From the NCBI GenBank assembly GCA_001788925.1, contig MFXS01000004.1, positions 8,303-50,463 of the forward strand: a DNA stretch of 42,161 nucleotides. The letters run 5' to 3'. The notes beneath the pieces were generated by a model. It was not told the DNA's origin and did not search any database. It saw only the letters and a list, made by a program, of their open reading frames with translations. The stretch is from Candidatus Peribacteria bacterium RIFCSPHIGHO2_01_FULL_55_13. GTDB lineage: Bacteria > Patescibacteriota > Gracilibacteria > Peribacterales > Peribacteraceae. Below, piece by piece: positions 16,944 to 26,405 of this stretch. The position numbers and the translations under genes were made by a program. The number at the start of each line of letters is the position of its first letter. The stretch's first letter is position 1.

Positions 16944-17528
16944 ATGCATACTAGAGTCGTGAAAGAATCCACTGCATCACTTCGGCCCGATATGCGCGTC
17001 ATCGATATTGTTACGCTTGTGCCGCAAGCGGCTGATGTGATGGCGGCGTGGGGTCTGCATTGCAGTGGATGTTCTGTCGGCGGACTCGAATCATTGGAAG
17101 AAGGATGCAAAGCGCATGGCTATGGGGAAGAGGAGATCCGGTTGCTTCTGGAAGATATCGAAGAAGCGCGTGGGGCGACGTCTGCGCGGCCGGCCTCCAT
17201 CATCATTACGGCTCCCGCTGCCCGCGCCATCCGCGCCATCGGCGAGCAGGAAGGAAAATTACCGAGCGAAACAGCGGGGCTCTCGGTGATCGTCGACGGA
17301 GAAGGGGGATTCTGCATGGAGTTTTGCGACGCACCCGAAGAAGGGGACCGCATCTTCCTCAATACCGAAGAACCTGACGTGCGCGTGTTTGCGTCGCCGC
17401 TCACACTCGGCCGTATTGGCGGCGCAACGATCGATTTCCGTGACGGTCGCTTCAAACTCGATCTTCCAGAGGATTCCTGTGCGTGCTTAGAGCAAAGTTG
17501 TGGCTGCGCGACCGAGCGCAAAAAGTAA
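16944..17528 (+). CDS. Fusion of DUF1858-like domain and HesB/IscA-like Fe-S domain
   Basis: MRVIDIVTLVPQAADVMAAWGLHCSGCSVGGLESLEEGCKAHG then IIITAPAARAIRAIGEQEG...CACLEQSCGC. Confidence 0.8.
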   Translation: MHTRVVKESTASLRPDMRVIDIVTLVPQAADVMAAWGLHCSGCSVGGLESLEEGCKAHGYGEEEIRLLLEDIEEARGATSARPASIIITAPAARAIRAIGEQEGKLPSETAGLSVIVDGEGGFCMEFCDAPEEGDRIFLNTEEPDVRVFASPLTLGRIGGATIDFRDGRFKLDLPEDSCACLEQSCGCATERKK

Positions 17529-17597
17529 AAAGCATAAAGCAAAAATTCGCTATGATGTGAGCAGGTTTCTTTCCTTTTTGCTTTATTCTTTTTGCGC
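17516..17597. repeat. Heptad-period hairpin element (word AAAAAGT/AAAAAGC), arms differing by one unit
   Basis: gcgcaaaaagtaaaaagcataaagcaaaaa vs right-arm reverse complement gcgcaaaaagaataaagcaaaaa. Confidence 0.88.
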
Positions 17598-17601
17598 TTC
17601 T

Positions 17602-18177
17602 GTGATCCGCCTCCCCGCACCTCTGGAACGCCAATTAAAGCAGCTCTTTCCGCGTGCGCAGGAACGGGAGCAGTTTGTGGTCGAAACATTGGAAAAGGCA
17701 CTTCATGGATCCGCATCCTTCATCCAGCAGGAGTTGCCGGGCGCCGTCGGAGGAACGCTCCATCTCTTCTCGGACGGCGGATCGCGTGGGAATCCCGGTC
17801 AGGCAGCGATTGCTTGCGTGCTTCTGGATCCCGTTACAGGAACCGTCGTGCGCGAACATTACGAGCGCATCGGGATTGAAACGAACAACGTAGCGGAATA
17901 CCGAGCGCTTATCGAAGGGCTCAAAATTGCGCGGCTCTACCATCCCAACAAGCTTCTCTGCCACCTGGATTCCGAACTCATCGTGAAGCAGCTTTCGGGG
18001 GAGTATCAGGTGCGGATGGCCACCTTGCAGCCGCTCTTCCGGGAAATCCGCGAGCTCAGTGAGGAGTTTGCCTTCGTCTCCTTCAAGCACGTGCCGCGCG
18101 AAGACAATCACCATGCAGACCGACTCGTGAATAAGGCTTTAGATGAACATCCGTCCCCGCATTATGAGAAACCATAA
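17602..18177 (+). CDS. RNase HI-like protein with N-terminal extension
   Basis: LHLFSDGGSRGNPGQAAIACVL, NNVAEYRALIEGL, DSELIVKQLSGEYQV, VPREDNHHADRLVNKALD; GTG start likely, just after the repeat. Confidence 0.88.
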   Translation: MIRLPAPLERQLKQLFPRAQEREQFVVETLEKALHGSASFIQQELPGAVGGTLHLFSDGGSRGNPGQAAIACVLLDPVTGTVVREHYERIGIETNNVAEYRALIEGLKIARLYHPNKLLCHLDSELIVKQLSGEYQVRMATLQPLFREIRELSEEFAFVSFKHVPREDNHHADRLVNKALDEHPSPHYEKP

Positions 18178-19522
18178 TTTGTTTGCTGGTTTGCTGGGTT
18201 GCGGGTTCGTTTTGGCGGTGGGTTTCCCTGTCACAGCCATCGCGGCACCTGTGGAAATCACGCTGCGCCATAAGCATCACATCTTCACCGTGAAACCCGC
18301 GCAGTATCCGTCGTGGCGGTCTTCGCAGGAAGAATTCCGATACAAGGGAGAGGCCTTCCGCGCTCCGCAGGGGATGCGTATCGACGGGGATACGACTCCC
18401 GCTCTGCCGCCTGGCATCACACGCACCACCGTGCAGCAGTGGGACACGGCCGCGATTGCCGCCACGCTGCAGCAGAAAATTGCTCCGGCATTGGACCGGG
18501 AACCAGGTACGGTACGCATCAGCCGCACGCTTGACGGAAGCATTGCCTTCGAAGGTGCGGGGCTTCCGGGCCGGAAGCTCAATAGCGCAGCCGCAGCCGC
18601 GCTCATTGCGGAAGCGCTCTCGCGAGAGATCGCCGATGTCACGCTACCCATCATCACGGAGCAACCCGCGATCATCGTGCTCGATCAGGAACTGCGGCAA
18701 GCGGGTATCACGGAAGTCGTTTCTGTCGGCGAATCGGATTTCAGCGGCTCTCCGCTGGCCCGGCGCCATAATATCGCCGTGGGGCTGGAGAAATTCAACG
18801 GGCATCTGATTCCCAAAGACACGGTCTTTTCCTTCAACGAGGTCCTCGGTCCGGTGAACGCCGCGACGGGATACAAGAAGGAGCTCGTGATCCTCGGGGA
18901 ACGCACACTTCCGGATTACGGTGGAGGACTGTGCCAGGTGAGTACGACGGCATATCGCGGAGTATGGGAATACGGGCTTCCCATCGAGGATCGCCGCAAT
19001 CACAGCTTTGCCGTCCGCTACTACGCGCCGCAGGGAACGGATGCAACGATCTATCCGCCGAATACCGATATGCAATTCACCAACGACACGCCGGGTGCGC
19101 TTCTGCTTCAAACCTATGTGCAGAACGACAAGGCGTATTTCATCTACTACGGCACGAAGGACAACCGCCGGAGCGAGATCTACGGTCCCTACACCTGGGG
19201 TCGCACCGAGCCTCCGCCGGACCGCAGCGAGTACACGACGGAAATTCCCGCGGGTACCACGCGCAAAGTGGGAGACCGTGTGCCGGGCATGCGCGCAGCA
19301 TGGTTCCGCGTCACGAGTTTGCCCGAAACTGCAGAGGATATCATCGAGCCGGTGTATTCCGTCTATGAAGCGCGCCCCTTGTTCATGCAGATTGGGGTAG
19401 CGGCAGGATCGTCGCTGCTGGGAGGATCGGCTTCGAGTGAATCAACTGCATCAGTGATGTCGGAAGAATCACCATCAAGCAGAGTAAGAAGTTCGGCAAG
19501 ACCGGTACGGCGGAGAAATTAG
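18143..19522 (+). CDS. VanW-family protein with signal peptide
   Basis: LIPKDTVFSFNEVLGPVNAATGYKKELVILGERTLPDYGGGLCQVSTTAYRGVWEYGLPIEDRRNHSFAVRYY. Confidence 0.9.
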   Translation: MNIRPRIMRNHNLFAGLLGCGFVLAVGFPVTAIAAPVEITLRHKHHIFTVKPAQYPSWRSSQEEFRYKGEAFRAPQGMRIDGDTTPALPPGITRTTVQQWDTAAIAATLQQKIAPALDREPGTVRISRTLDGSIAFEGAGLPGRKLNSAAAAALIAEALSREIADVTLPIITEQPAIIVLDQELRQAGITEVVSVGESDFSGSPLARRHNIAVGLEKFNGHLIPKDTVFSFNEVLGPVNAATGYKKELVILGERTLPDYGGGLCQVSTTAYRGVWEYGLPIEDRRNHSFAVRYYAPQGTDATIYPPNTDMQFTNDTPGALLLQTYVQNDKAYFIYYGTKDNRRSEIYGPYTWGRTEPPPDRSEYTTEIPAGTTRKVGDRVPGMRAAWFRVTSLPETAEDIIEPVYSVYEARPLFMQIGVAAGSSLLGGSASSESTASVMSEESPSSRVRSSARPVRRRN

Positions 19523-20155
19523 TTACACCGCAAATGTCATTGCCTGCTTAATCCCCGGCACTCGCTGCTTCTTCCCCGCATGATCATTCAAAATATTTTC
19601 GCACAACGACGAAAGTGTCCGTTCCGCTCCCGTCGATAACATCGATACTTCGTACCCTCCTGCGATCCACTCTCCGATGCAGTGCCTTTCTTCCACGCTG
19701 AATGTCGAAAAATGCGGCATATCGGTACTTGGCATATGACCGAGCAGATGAAGAATCCGGACGGTATGGGGCAGGGGAGAGGGTGCAGTGCTGCGCAGTC
19801 CTTCCGCAAGACATTCGAAGAGCTCCGGGGAAGGTTCTCCTTCCTCCAGGAGCATCAAAAGAAGCTCGATGATTTCCGATGCCGCCAGAAACTGAGCTAA
19901 TTCCCCGGTCCGTGCGCATGCCGGATGCCTGCGCGCTCCCGTGATGATGTAGCCACTGTTCCATTCCCGCAGTTCCACCTCTACCCGTTGAAAGGGGAGG
20001 AGGACACTGCCGAGCCGGCTTCCGGGTTTGCGTGCCGCACTGGCCCGCGCGGCAATGCGACCAAGTTCTTTGGTGAACAGAATGCAAAAACGATCGGCTT
20101 CCCCCACGTTATAGGTGGCAAGGACGATGGCGTCGCACGAGAGAAGTCGGGACAT
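19523..20155 (-). CDS. recO: DNA repair protein RecO
   Basis: MSRLLSCDAIVLATYNVGEADRFCILFTKELGRIAARASAARKPGSRLGSVLLPF. Confidence 0.85.
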   Translation of the reverse strand: MSRLLSCDAIVLATYNVGEADRFCILFTKELGRIAARASAARKPGSRLGSVLLPFQRVEVELREWNSGYIITGARRHPACARTGELAQFLAASEIIELLLMLLEEGEPSPELFECLAEGLRSTAPSPLPHTVRILHLLGHMPSTDMPHFSTFSVEERHCIGEWIAGGYEVSMLSTGAERTLSSLCENILNDHAGKKQRVPGIKQAMTFAV

Positions 20156-20180
20156 GTTCGTATTGTATCCTGAGGAAGAT

Positions 20181-20253
20181 GGGAAAGGCAGGAAGGGGAG
20201 GAAGGGCAGAAAAGGCAAATGCGCCTTTCTCACCTTTCTCCCTTTCCTTCCTT
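20181..20253. repeat. Nonad-period hairpin element (word GGAAGGGCA)
   Basis: gggaaaggcaggaaggggaggaagggcagaaaaggcaaa ... gcctttctcacctttctccctttccttcc. Confidence 0.85.
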
Positions 20254-20255
20254 AT

Positions 20256-21224
20256 TTATGACATCGCTATCCGCGGACTCCGGATCTGCGGTGCAATCCC
20301 GATCCACGCACCAGTGGAAGCGATCACGGGAATGAGCAACAGTTCCACAAGGAACGCCCAGGGGATCATGGAATACAGGATGATCCGGACCATGCCCCAT
20401 AGTTCTCCGAGCACGCCACCGCTTCCAAGCGCCGGCACCAGAAGAGGCGCGGCAGTGGCGAGAAGCACCGTCACGACAAAGCTCACAATGGTGGCAATCA
20501 GAAGCAGAATGCTCGCTTCCGCCGCAAAGGGCAGGAGGATCGTGGCGGTCTGTGCGCCGGCGATCCGCTCCACGAGCACTTCCTCCGAGCGCGAGAGCGC
20601 ACGCGTGCGTGTGAGGTTCACGACCACGAAGAGGAGCGTCACGGTCCCGATGCCAAGCACAAAGAGAACGAGCGAGCGGATGCCTTTGGTGAGTTCCATC
20701 AGTCCCTCCACGTACTCCTGCTCCGCAGTCGCATCCGAAAGGAACGACGGATCCACAATGCTCTGCCACTGCGGGTCCTCCAGAGTGCCAAGCAGTTCGC
20801 GGTAGTGCTCGAGCGAGGTCAGCGTCACCGTCACCGCGTCATTGAAGGGATTACTGAGCCCGTATTCCTCCAAAAATCCGATGAGCTCCGGATCCGCCCT
20901 GCGCGCGCGATCGTAGGCCTGTTCGCGTGTCATGAAGGCCGCTTTGGCGACATAAGGAAGGTCCTGCAGGGCTGTCATCAGATCGCTGATATCGCGGTCA
21001 TTTGTGCCTGCCCGGAGCTCTAGCTGCAATTCCGTGCGTTCTTTGAGAAGCGTTTCGCCGGCCGTTGCTGTCGCAAGACCCAATCCCAAAAGCTGCAGCA
21101 GGATAAAAATTCCCGTAAGGGCCCCGAGAGTCCCAAGCCAGTCGTGTTCGCGCCGGAGAGTTCGTACGCCGCGGCGGATGCCACGCTGCAGAAGCAGCTT
21201 CCAGCCCGGTTCAAGGTGCAGCAT
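20256..21224 (-). CDS. ftsX: Cell division protein FtsX
   Basis: Four-TM FtsX layout; LTSLEHYRELLGTLEDPQWQSIVDPSFLSDA; LTRTRALSRSEEVLVERIAGAQTATILLPFAAEASI. Confidence 0.88.
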   Translation of the reverse strand: MLHLEPGWKLLLQRGIRRGVRTLRREHDWLGTLGALTGIFILLQLLGLGLATATAGETLLKERTELQLELRAGTNDRDISDLMTALQDLPYVAKAAFMTREQAYDRARRADPELIGFLEEYGLSNPFNDAVTVTLTSLEHYRELLGTLEDPQWQSIVDPSFLSDATAEQEYVEGLMELTKGIRSLVLFVLGIGTVTLLFVVVNLTRTRALSRSEEVLVERIAGAQTATILLPFAAEASILLLIATIVSFVVTVLLATAAPLLVPALGSGGVLGELWGMVRIILYSMIPWAFLVELLLIPVIASTGAWIGIAPQIRSPRIAMS

Positions 21225-21256
21225 GGTTCATAGTATAGATCATCGTGCCTTCGCGA

Positions 21257-21284
21257 GTAGGGGCATGGCATGCCATGCCCCTAC
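21257..21284. repeat. Perfect 28-bp palindrome GTAGGGGCATGGCA/TGCCATGCCCCTAC
   Basis: Exact self reverse complement. Confidence 0.97.
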
Positions 21285-21301
21285 CCCAGAGGGCGGCCGA
21301 T

Positions 21302-21910
21302 TTATTTCCGCATCTCCTCCACCGTCCTCTCCAGCCGGTTAATCGCCTGCACGCACTCCCGCGCGCGGTCGTTACCAGGATCCAGATCCAGCGAGCGCTG
21401 GAAGAGGCTTCGCGCTTTTCCGAAATTCTTGAGTTCCAGGTACGTCACCCCCAGGTCGCAGAGGGTAAGGGGATTATCGGACTCCAGGTTCAGTGCGCGT
21501 TCGAGCGTGACGATGCCCTGTGCGCGCTCTCCGGCGTGAAAAAGCACCCATCCCAGGCAGCGCAATATCTCCGGATTGTTTGGTTTGAGAATGTTGGATT
21601 TCTTCAGGTGCACCAATGCCGATGTCCACTTCTCGTGCTGGGATTCCAGGAACCCCAGAATGTAGTGCGCCGTGTAGCTTTCGGTATCCAGCGTGATCGC
21701 TTCCTTCGCCGCCGCCTCCGCGCGGTCCATCCGCTCCAGGCTGAGCTCGTTATCGGCCACTTCCTCAAGTGCGGCGACATTTTCGGGGTCTTCCACGAGC
21801 AAATCTTCGAGGATCGTAAGTGCTTCGCAGTGCTTTCCCCCCAATTTCAGCTGCTCCGCCGTCTCCAGGCGCTCCATGATGTCTGCGGGGGGCTGGGTTT
21901 GGGGATCCAT
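21302..21910 (-). CDS. TPR-repeat protein
   Basis: Degenerate 34-aa TPR helices, e.g. AHYILGFLESQHEKWTSALVHLKKSNILKPNNPEILRCLG. Confidence 0.85.
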   Translation of the reverse strand: MDPQTQPPADIMERLETAEQLKLGGKHCEALTILEDLLVEDPENVAALEEVADNELSLERMDRAEAAAKEAITLDTESYTAHYILGFLESQHEKWTSALVHLKKSNILKPNNPEILRCLGWVLFHAGERAQGIVTLERALNLESDNPLTLCDLGVTYLELKNFGKARSLFQRSLDLDPGNDRARECVQAINRLERTVEEMRK

Positions 21911-22003
21911 GAGTCATCAGTGTACCGCGGGCCTTCCATGGGAGTGCAACAAAAATCAGATAATATTTATCCTTGGATCTTTCCCGGAATTCGAAGGATT
22001 TTG

Positions 22004-22348
22004 CTACAGCGTGCCCCAGTACATAAAGAGCAGCGTCACTGCGACAATCGCTCTGGCCAGCTGTACGATCAGAAGGGCGATCAGTGAGCCGATCATCATG
22101 TTTTTGCCGTTACTTTTGAGGTCTTCCTTGCCGAACGAACCGATAATGTAGAGGAATGCACCGGTGAGAAAAACCGCGATGCAGATACTGACGATCGAAG
22201 ACATCAGAATCCCGACGATATTGGCGAACATCGTCGTGAAGTCGTGGGGGTTGCCGTCGAAGTTCCACGCGGCAAGGCCGTCCACGACGCCCTGAGCCCC
22301 AAAAGGGTTAGGGGTATAGGCTGCCGCCAGCATCATCGGTTCCAGCAT
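22004..22348 (-). CDS. Small two-TM membrane protein (VirB2/TrbC-like topology)
   Basis: MFANIVGILMSSIVSICIAVFLTGAFLYIIGSFGKEDLKSNGKNMMIGSLIALLIVQLARAIVAVTLLFMYWG. Confidence 0.55.
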   Translation of the reverse strand: MLEPMMLAAAYTPNPFGAQGVVDGLAAWNFDGNPHDFTTMFANIVGILMSSIVSICIAVFLTGAFLYIIGSFGKEDLKSNGKNMMIGSLIALLIVQLARAIVAVTLLFMYWGTL

Positions 22349-22413
22349 CTCATCAGTATAGCAGAAAATAAGGGCCTTGGCACGTTGCGGCGGAGGGCTC
22401 TAAACCCTAAACT

Positions 22414-25400
22414 TTGAGTCGCATGGCCCCTTCCGGTTTTGAGACACGGAGGGTGGGATCTTCCCCCTGGAAAGGTTCCCCCCGAGCCGGCCGCTTTCAG
22501 GGCACCCGCAACCGCGGAGGCGTGTTTGCGAGGCTACGGGTTGTGGGCCGCCAGATAGTCCTTTTTGCCATCAGTTTCTTCCGGAAAAGCGATGCGCGGC
22601 GTTCCTATAAAAAGATCATTCTCCGGGTGGGCGGCATCGGCACCGGACTGGTTATTCTGTATCTCGGGTTCCTTTATATGACGCTACCGGACGTTTCGGA
22701 TCCGAAGCTGCTCCTTTCCACGCCCGCCGAAAGCACCGTGATCACCGACCGTGACGGCACGGAGCTCTACCGGCTCTTTGCCGAGCAGGACCGCACATAT
22801 GTGCAGAGCGAACAGATGCCGCAGCATCTGCAGCATGCATTCGTGGCTATTGAGGACGAGCGCTACTACGACCGCGGATGCATCGATATCCAGGCCGTAG
22901 CGCGCGCGGTGATCGGCTTCGGGCGCAGTGGCGGAGCCTCCACCATCACGCGTCAACTTGCGCGTAATGCTCTCAACCTGAAGGGCGACTCGCTTCTCTC
23001 GCGCAAGCTCAAAGAATTTCTTCTCGGCTGCCAGCTCGAGAGGCTCTACTCCAAAGACGAGCTTCTGGAGCTGTACCTTAACTGGATTCCGTTCGGCTCA
23101 AGCGTTTTTGGGGTGGAGCAGGCCGCCCAGCGGTTCTTCGGGACGTCCGCTTCGCAACTATCGCTTGCGGAATCCGCGGTGATCGCGGGATTGCCGCAGC
23201 GCCCCACGTACTTCAGCCCGTACGGCACGCACGTGCGCACGACGATTTCGCCGCTCGCGCTCCATGGTGTCCTTACCGGCCGTTATTCCAAGGCGTCGGA
23301 GATCCCCGATGATGAAATCACGATTGGGCTCCTCGGCGCCAATGTCGGGACGGGCACCACTGTCCTGTATATCGGCGGCCGCAGCGACCAGGTGCTCCGG
23401 AAGATGCAGGATCTCGGATTCGTCTCCGAGCAGGAGCGGCTTACGGCCATCACCGACCTCGAAACGATCGCCTTCGAGCCGACGCGTGAAGATATCCGCG
23501 CGCCGCACTTCGTGCTCTGGGTCCGTGACCAGGTCGCGGAGATTCTTGGTTCTACAGAGGAGGGATTCCTCGAGCGCGGAGGGCTGAATGTGGAGACCAC
23601 GCTCGACTGGGAAATCCAGGAAGCCGCGGAAAAAGTTGTTGCCTTCCACCGCGACGACGTCGAGAAACGTTTTGAAGGGAAGAACATCGCAGCGCTCGTG
23701 GCCGATCCCCACACGGGCGACATTCTCGGTTACGTAGGCAACACCGAATACAGCCCCGACGTGGAAGGCGGCCAGATCGACATGGTGCACGCGCCGAGGC
23801 AACCGGGCTCCAGCTTCAAACCCTTCATCTATGCCGCGGCGTTCCTCAACGGCTACAGCCCCGCCACCATCCTCGCGGATGTGCCCACGAAGCTCGGCGA
23901 TGATGAACCACAGAACTTCGACGGGCAATTCTGGGGGCTTGTTACCATCCGCCGCGCGCTCGCCGCCTCCCGAAACGTTCCAGCCGCGAAGGCCTTCTTT
24001 CTGGGAGGAGGGGAGGACGCGATCCTCGCTCTTGTGGAGGATCTCGGCATGCCCTCACCCAAGCACCGCCGCCAAGAACTGTCCGCCGATGCAGGAAAGC
24101 CCTTCGAGTACGGCTGGCCGCTGGCGCTTGGCGCGGCAGAGACGCCGCTTCTCGAGATGGTCCAGGGTTACAGCGTCTTTGCGAACGCCGGAAAGCTGCA
24201 GCCGCTTCATGCCATCCGGAAAATCACCGACCGCAACGGCAATATCGTGTATGAGTGGAAGCAGGAAGAGCAGCAGACCGTGCTCGATCCGCGCGTCGCC
24301 TATCAAATCACTTCCGTCTTAAGCGACACCGCGGCGCGCCCCAACGAGTACTGGCAGAGCGTGCTCAATATTCCGGGCTATCCCACTGCCGCAAAAACCG
24401 GGACCAGCAACAAATGTCTGAAGCGTGATGACAACGGTAACTGCACCGACCGAAAACCCGACAACCTCTGGACAATCGGGTACACGCCTTCCCTTGTCGC
24501 AGGAGTGTGGGTAGGGAACGCCGACAGTTCGCCGCTTTCCACCAAGGCGGAGTCTCTCTCCATCGCCGCTCCGATCTGGAAAGATATCCTCACGCGCGCC
24601 CACAAGGAGATTGAAACTCCTGTTGCTGCGTTCTCTGTTCCCGAAGGCATTGTGATGCCGCAGGTGTCGCTGCTCTCCGGCGAGCTTGCCACAGAATGCA
24701 CGCCCGTCGATTTCCGCCGCGCAGACATTTTCCTTGCGGAAAACGCCCCAAAAGAAGCGGATCCCGCTTGCGTGCGCGTGATGGTGGATAAAGTGACGGG
24801 ACTCTTGGCATCAGATTCTTGTCCTGAAGAAGCGCGGGAAGAGGGGAGTTTTCTTGTCTTGAAGAGCGTCCTCGCCGATCGCTTCCCCGAGTGGCAGAGA
24901 TCCCTCGACGCGTGGGGTATGAAGCAGGTAGAGCTCTACAAGGCATCCGAAAGCCATTCAGGTTCATTACTTCCTTTGCCTGTCGCTCCGACCGAAGAAT
25001 GTGATCCTTCGCTTACGCCCGGGCGTCTCGAAAAGCCGGAGGTGGAAATCTTGTATCCGCAGGACAACGGCTCGGCGACGTATCCTTCACTCAAGCCAGC
25101 CATCGATTTTTCCGTTGGCTCCACAATCCGTCAGGTGGAGTACCTCATCGACAGCAAGTCCGTGGAAACCGTCACGGCAGAACCCTGGGATCCGCAACTA
25201 CGGGTACCGCGCTCGGTCCAGGAATCCGGTACGCACACACTGGAAGTTCGCCTCACCGATGAGTACTACAACGTGGCAAAAGCGTCAGTCCAGTTCCGCT
25301 TCGAAGAGGATACCTCCGGCCCCTCGGTCCGCCTGACATCTCCGGTCGACGGAGCCACCATCCCGTCCGGCGCCGATATCACGTTACGCGCAACAGCAGA

Positions 25401-25590
25401 GGATGATGGGGGCATTAAAGTCGTCCAGTTCTATCTCAATGAAAGACTACTCAGCAACGATGCCCAGGAACCGTACGAACTCGATTATCCTGGCGATCTG
25501 CGTCCGGGAAGCTATACGCTCAGCGTCAAGGCAACAGATTTCTCAGGGAATGTGGGGGAGGATGCAGTGGAGGTAAATGTGGTGCCTTAG
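22414..25590 (+). CDS. Class A penicillin-binding protein (PBP1A-like) with C-terminal Ig-like domains
   Basis: EDERYYDRGCIDIQAVARAV, GGASTITRQLARNAL, PGSSFKPFIYAAAF (SxxK), KTGTSN; C-terminal beta-rich repeats. Confidence 0.95.
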   Translation: MSRMAPSGFETRRVGSSPWKGSPRAGRFQGTRNRGGVFARLRVVGRQIVLFAISFFRKSDARRSYKKIILRVGGIGTGLVILYLGFLYMTLPDVSDPKLLLSTPAESTVITDRDGTELYRLFAEQDRTYVQSEQMPQHLQHAFVAIEDERYYDRGCIDIQAVARAVIGFGRSGGASTITRQLARNALNLKGDSLLSRKLKEFLLGCQLERLYSKDELLELYLNWIPFGSSVFGVEQAAQRFFGTSASQLSLAESAVIAGLPQRPTYFSPYGTHVRTTISPLALHGVLTGRYSKASEIPDDEITIGLLGANVGTGTTVLYIGGRSDQVLRKMQDLGFVSEQERLTAITDLETIAFEPTREDIRAPHFVLWVRDQVAEILGSTEEGFLERGGLNVETTLDWEIQEAAEKVVAFHRDDVEKRFEGKNIAALVADPHTGDILGYVGNTEYSPDVEGGQIDMVHAPRQPGSSFKPFIYAAAFLNGYSPATILADVPTKLGDDEPQNFDGQFWGLVTIRRALAASRNVPAAKAFFLGGGEDAILALVEDLGMPSPKHRRQELSADAGKPFEYGWPLALGAAETPLLEMVQGYSVFANAGKLQPLHAIRKITDRNGNIVYEWKQEEQQTVLDPRVAYQITSVLSDTAARPNEYWQSVLNIPGYPTAAKTGTSNKCLKRDDNGNCTDRKPDNLWTIGYTPSLVAGVWVGNADSSPLSTKAESLSIAAPIWKDILTRAHKEIETPVAAFSVPEGIVMPQVSLLSGELATECTPVDFRRADIFLAENAPKEADPACVRVMVDKVTGLLASDSCPEEAREEGSFLVLKSVLADRFPEWQRSLDAWGMKQVELYKASESHSGSLLPLPVAPTEECDPSLTPGRLEKPEVEILYPQDNGSATYPSLKPAIDFSVGSTIRQVEYLIDSKSVETVTAEPWDPQLRVPRSVQESGTHTLEVRLTDEYYNVAKASVQFRFEEDTSGPSVRLTSPVDGATIPSGADITLRATAEDDGGIKVVQFYLNERLLSNDAQEPYELDYPGDLRPGSYTLSVKATDFSGNVGEDAVEVNVVP

Positions 25591-25595
25591 AGACG

Positions 25596-25672
25596 CTTTA
25601 CAATTTACAATTTTCGGATTTACGATTTGCTGCTGTATGCAAAAATCGCAAATCGAAAATTTATAAATCGCC
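25596..25672. repeat. Heptad-period hairpin element (word TTTACAA/AAATCGC)
   Basis: tttacaatttacaattttcggatttacgatttgc ... aaaaatcgcaaatcgaaaatttataaatcg. Confidence 0.9.
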
Positions 25673-26404
25673 AATAATATTTTCTGCGATCTCCTCATTC
25701 GTATGCACTTCAGAGACATCATCATCCTGCTCAATTAATTCAATGAATTCCTGCAGTTGCTTGGCCGTCGCCAAATCGTTGATCGCCGTCTTCTGATTCG
25801 GCACATATTTCAGACCTGCGGCGATGATTTCATTTCCTACATTCTTGAGAATATCTCTGACAGGAGTCCAGTGCGCGGCATCGGTGATCACATCAATCGT
25901 CTCTTCGGATGCATCAAGGTCTTCCGCGCCGGCATCGATCAACTGCAGTTCCATTTCATCCGACCATGAGCTCTTTTTCGCCACGACTACGCCCTTCCTT
26001 GCGAACATCCACTGCACCGATCCCAATTCCGTCCACCGGCCGCCGTGCTTTTCCATCACCGTGCGGACATTGTTGATGGTGCGGTTCTTGTTATCGGTCA
26101 GGCATTCGATCAAACATGCCACGCCACCCGGTCCCATCGCGGCGTAGAGCACTTCGGCCATGGCATCACCTTGCAAAGCCCCGGTGCCTTTCTTAATCGC
26201 ACGCTCGATGTTGGCATTGGGCACGCTGTCGATCTTCGCATTTTCGATCGCATTCTTGAGTGCGTTATTACTGAAAGGATCTCCTCCTCCCGTCCGCGCA
26301 GCCATTTCCACAAGCCTGGCATGGCGTGTGTAGATTTTGCCGCGCTTGGCGTCCTGGGCGCCCTTACGAATGCGGATGTTGGCCCATTTGGAATGACCGG
26401 ACAT
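25661..26404 (-). CDS. yebC: YebC/PmpR-family transcriptional regulatory protein
   Basis: MSGHSKWANIRIRKGAQDAKRGKIYTRHARLVEMAART; AMGPGGVACLIECLTDNKNRT. Confidence 0.97.
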   Translation of the reverse strand: MSGHSKWANIRIRKGAQDAKRGKIYTRHARLVEMAARTGGGDPFSNNALKNAIENAKIDSVPNANIERAIKKGTGALQGDAMAEVLYAAMGPGGVACLIECLTDNKNRTINNVRTVMEKHGGRWTELGSVQWMFARKGVVVAKKSSWSDEMELQLIDAGAEDLDASEETIDVITDAAHWTPVRDILKNVGNEIIAAGLKYVPNQKTAINDLATAKQLQEFIELIEQDDDVSEVHTNEEIAENIIGDL

Positions 26405-26405
26405 A

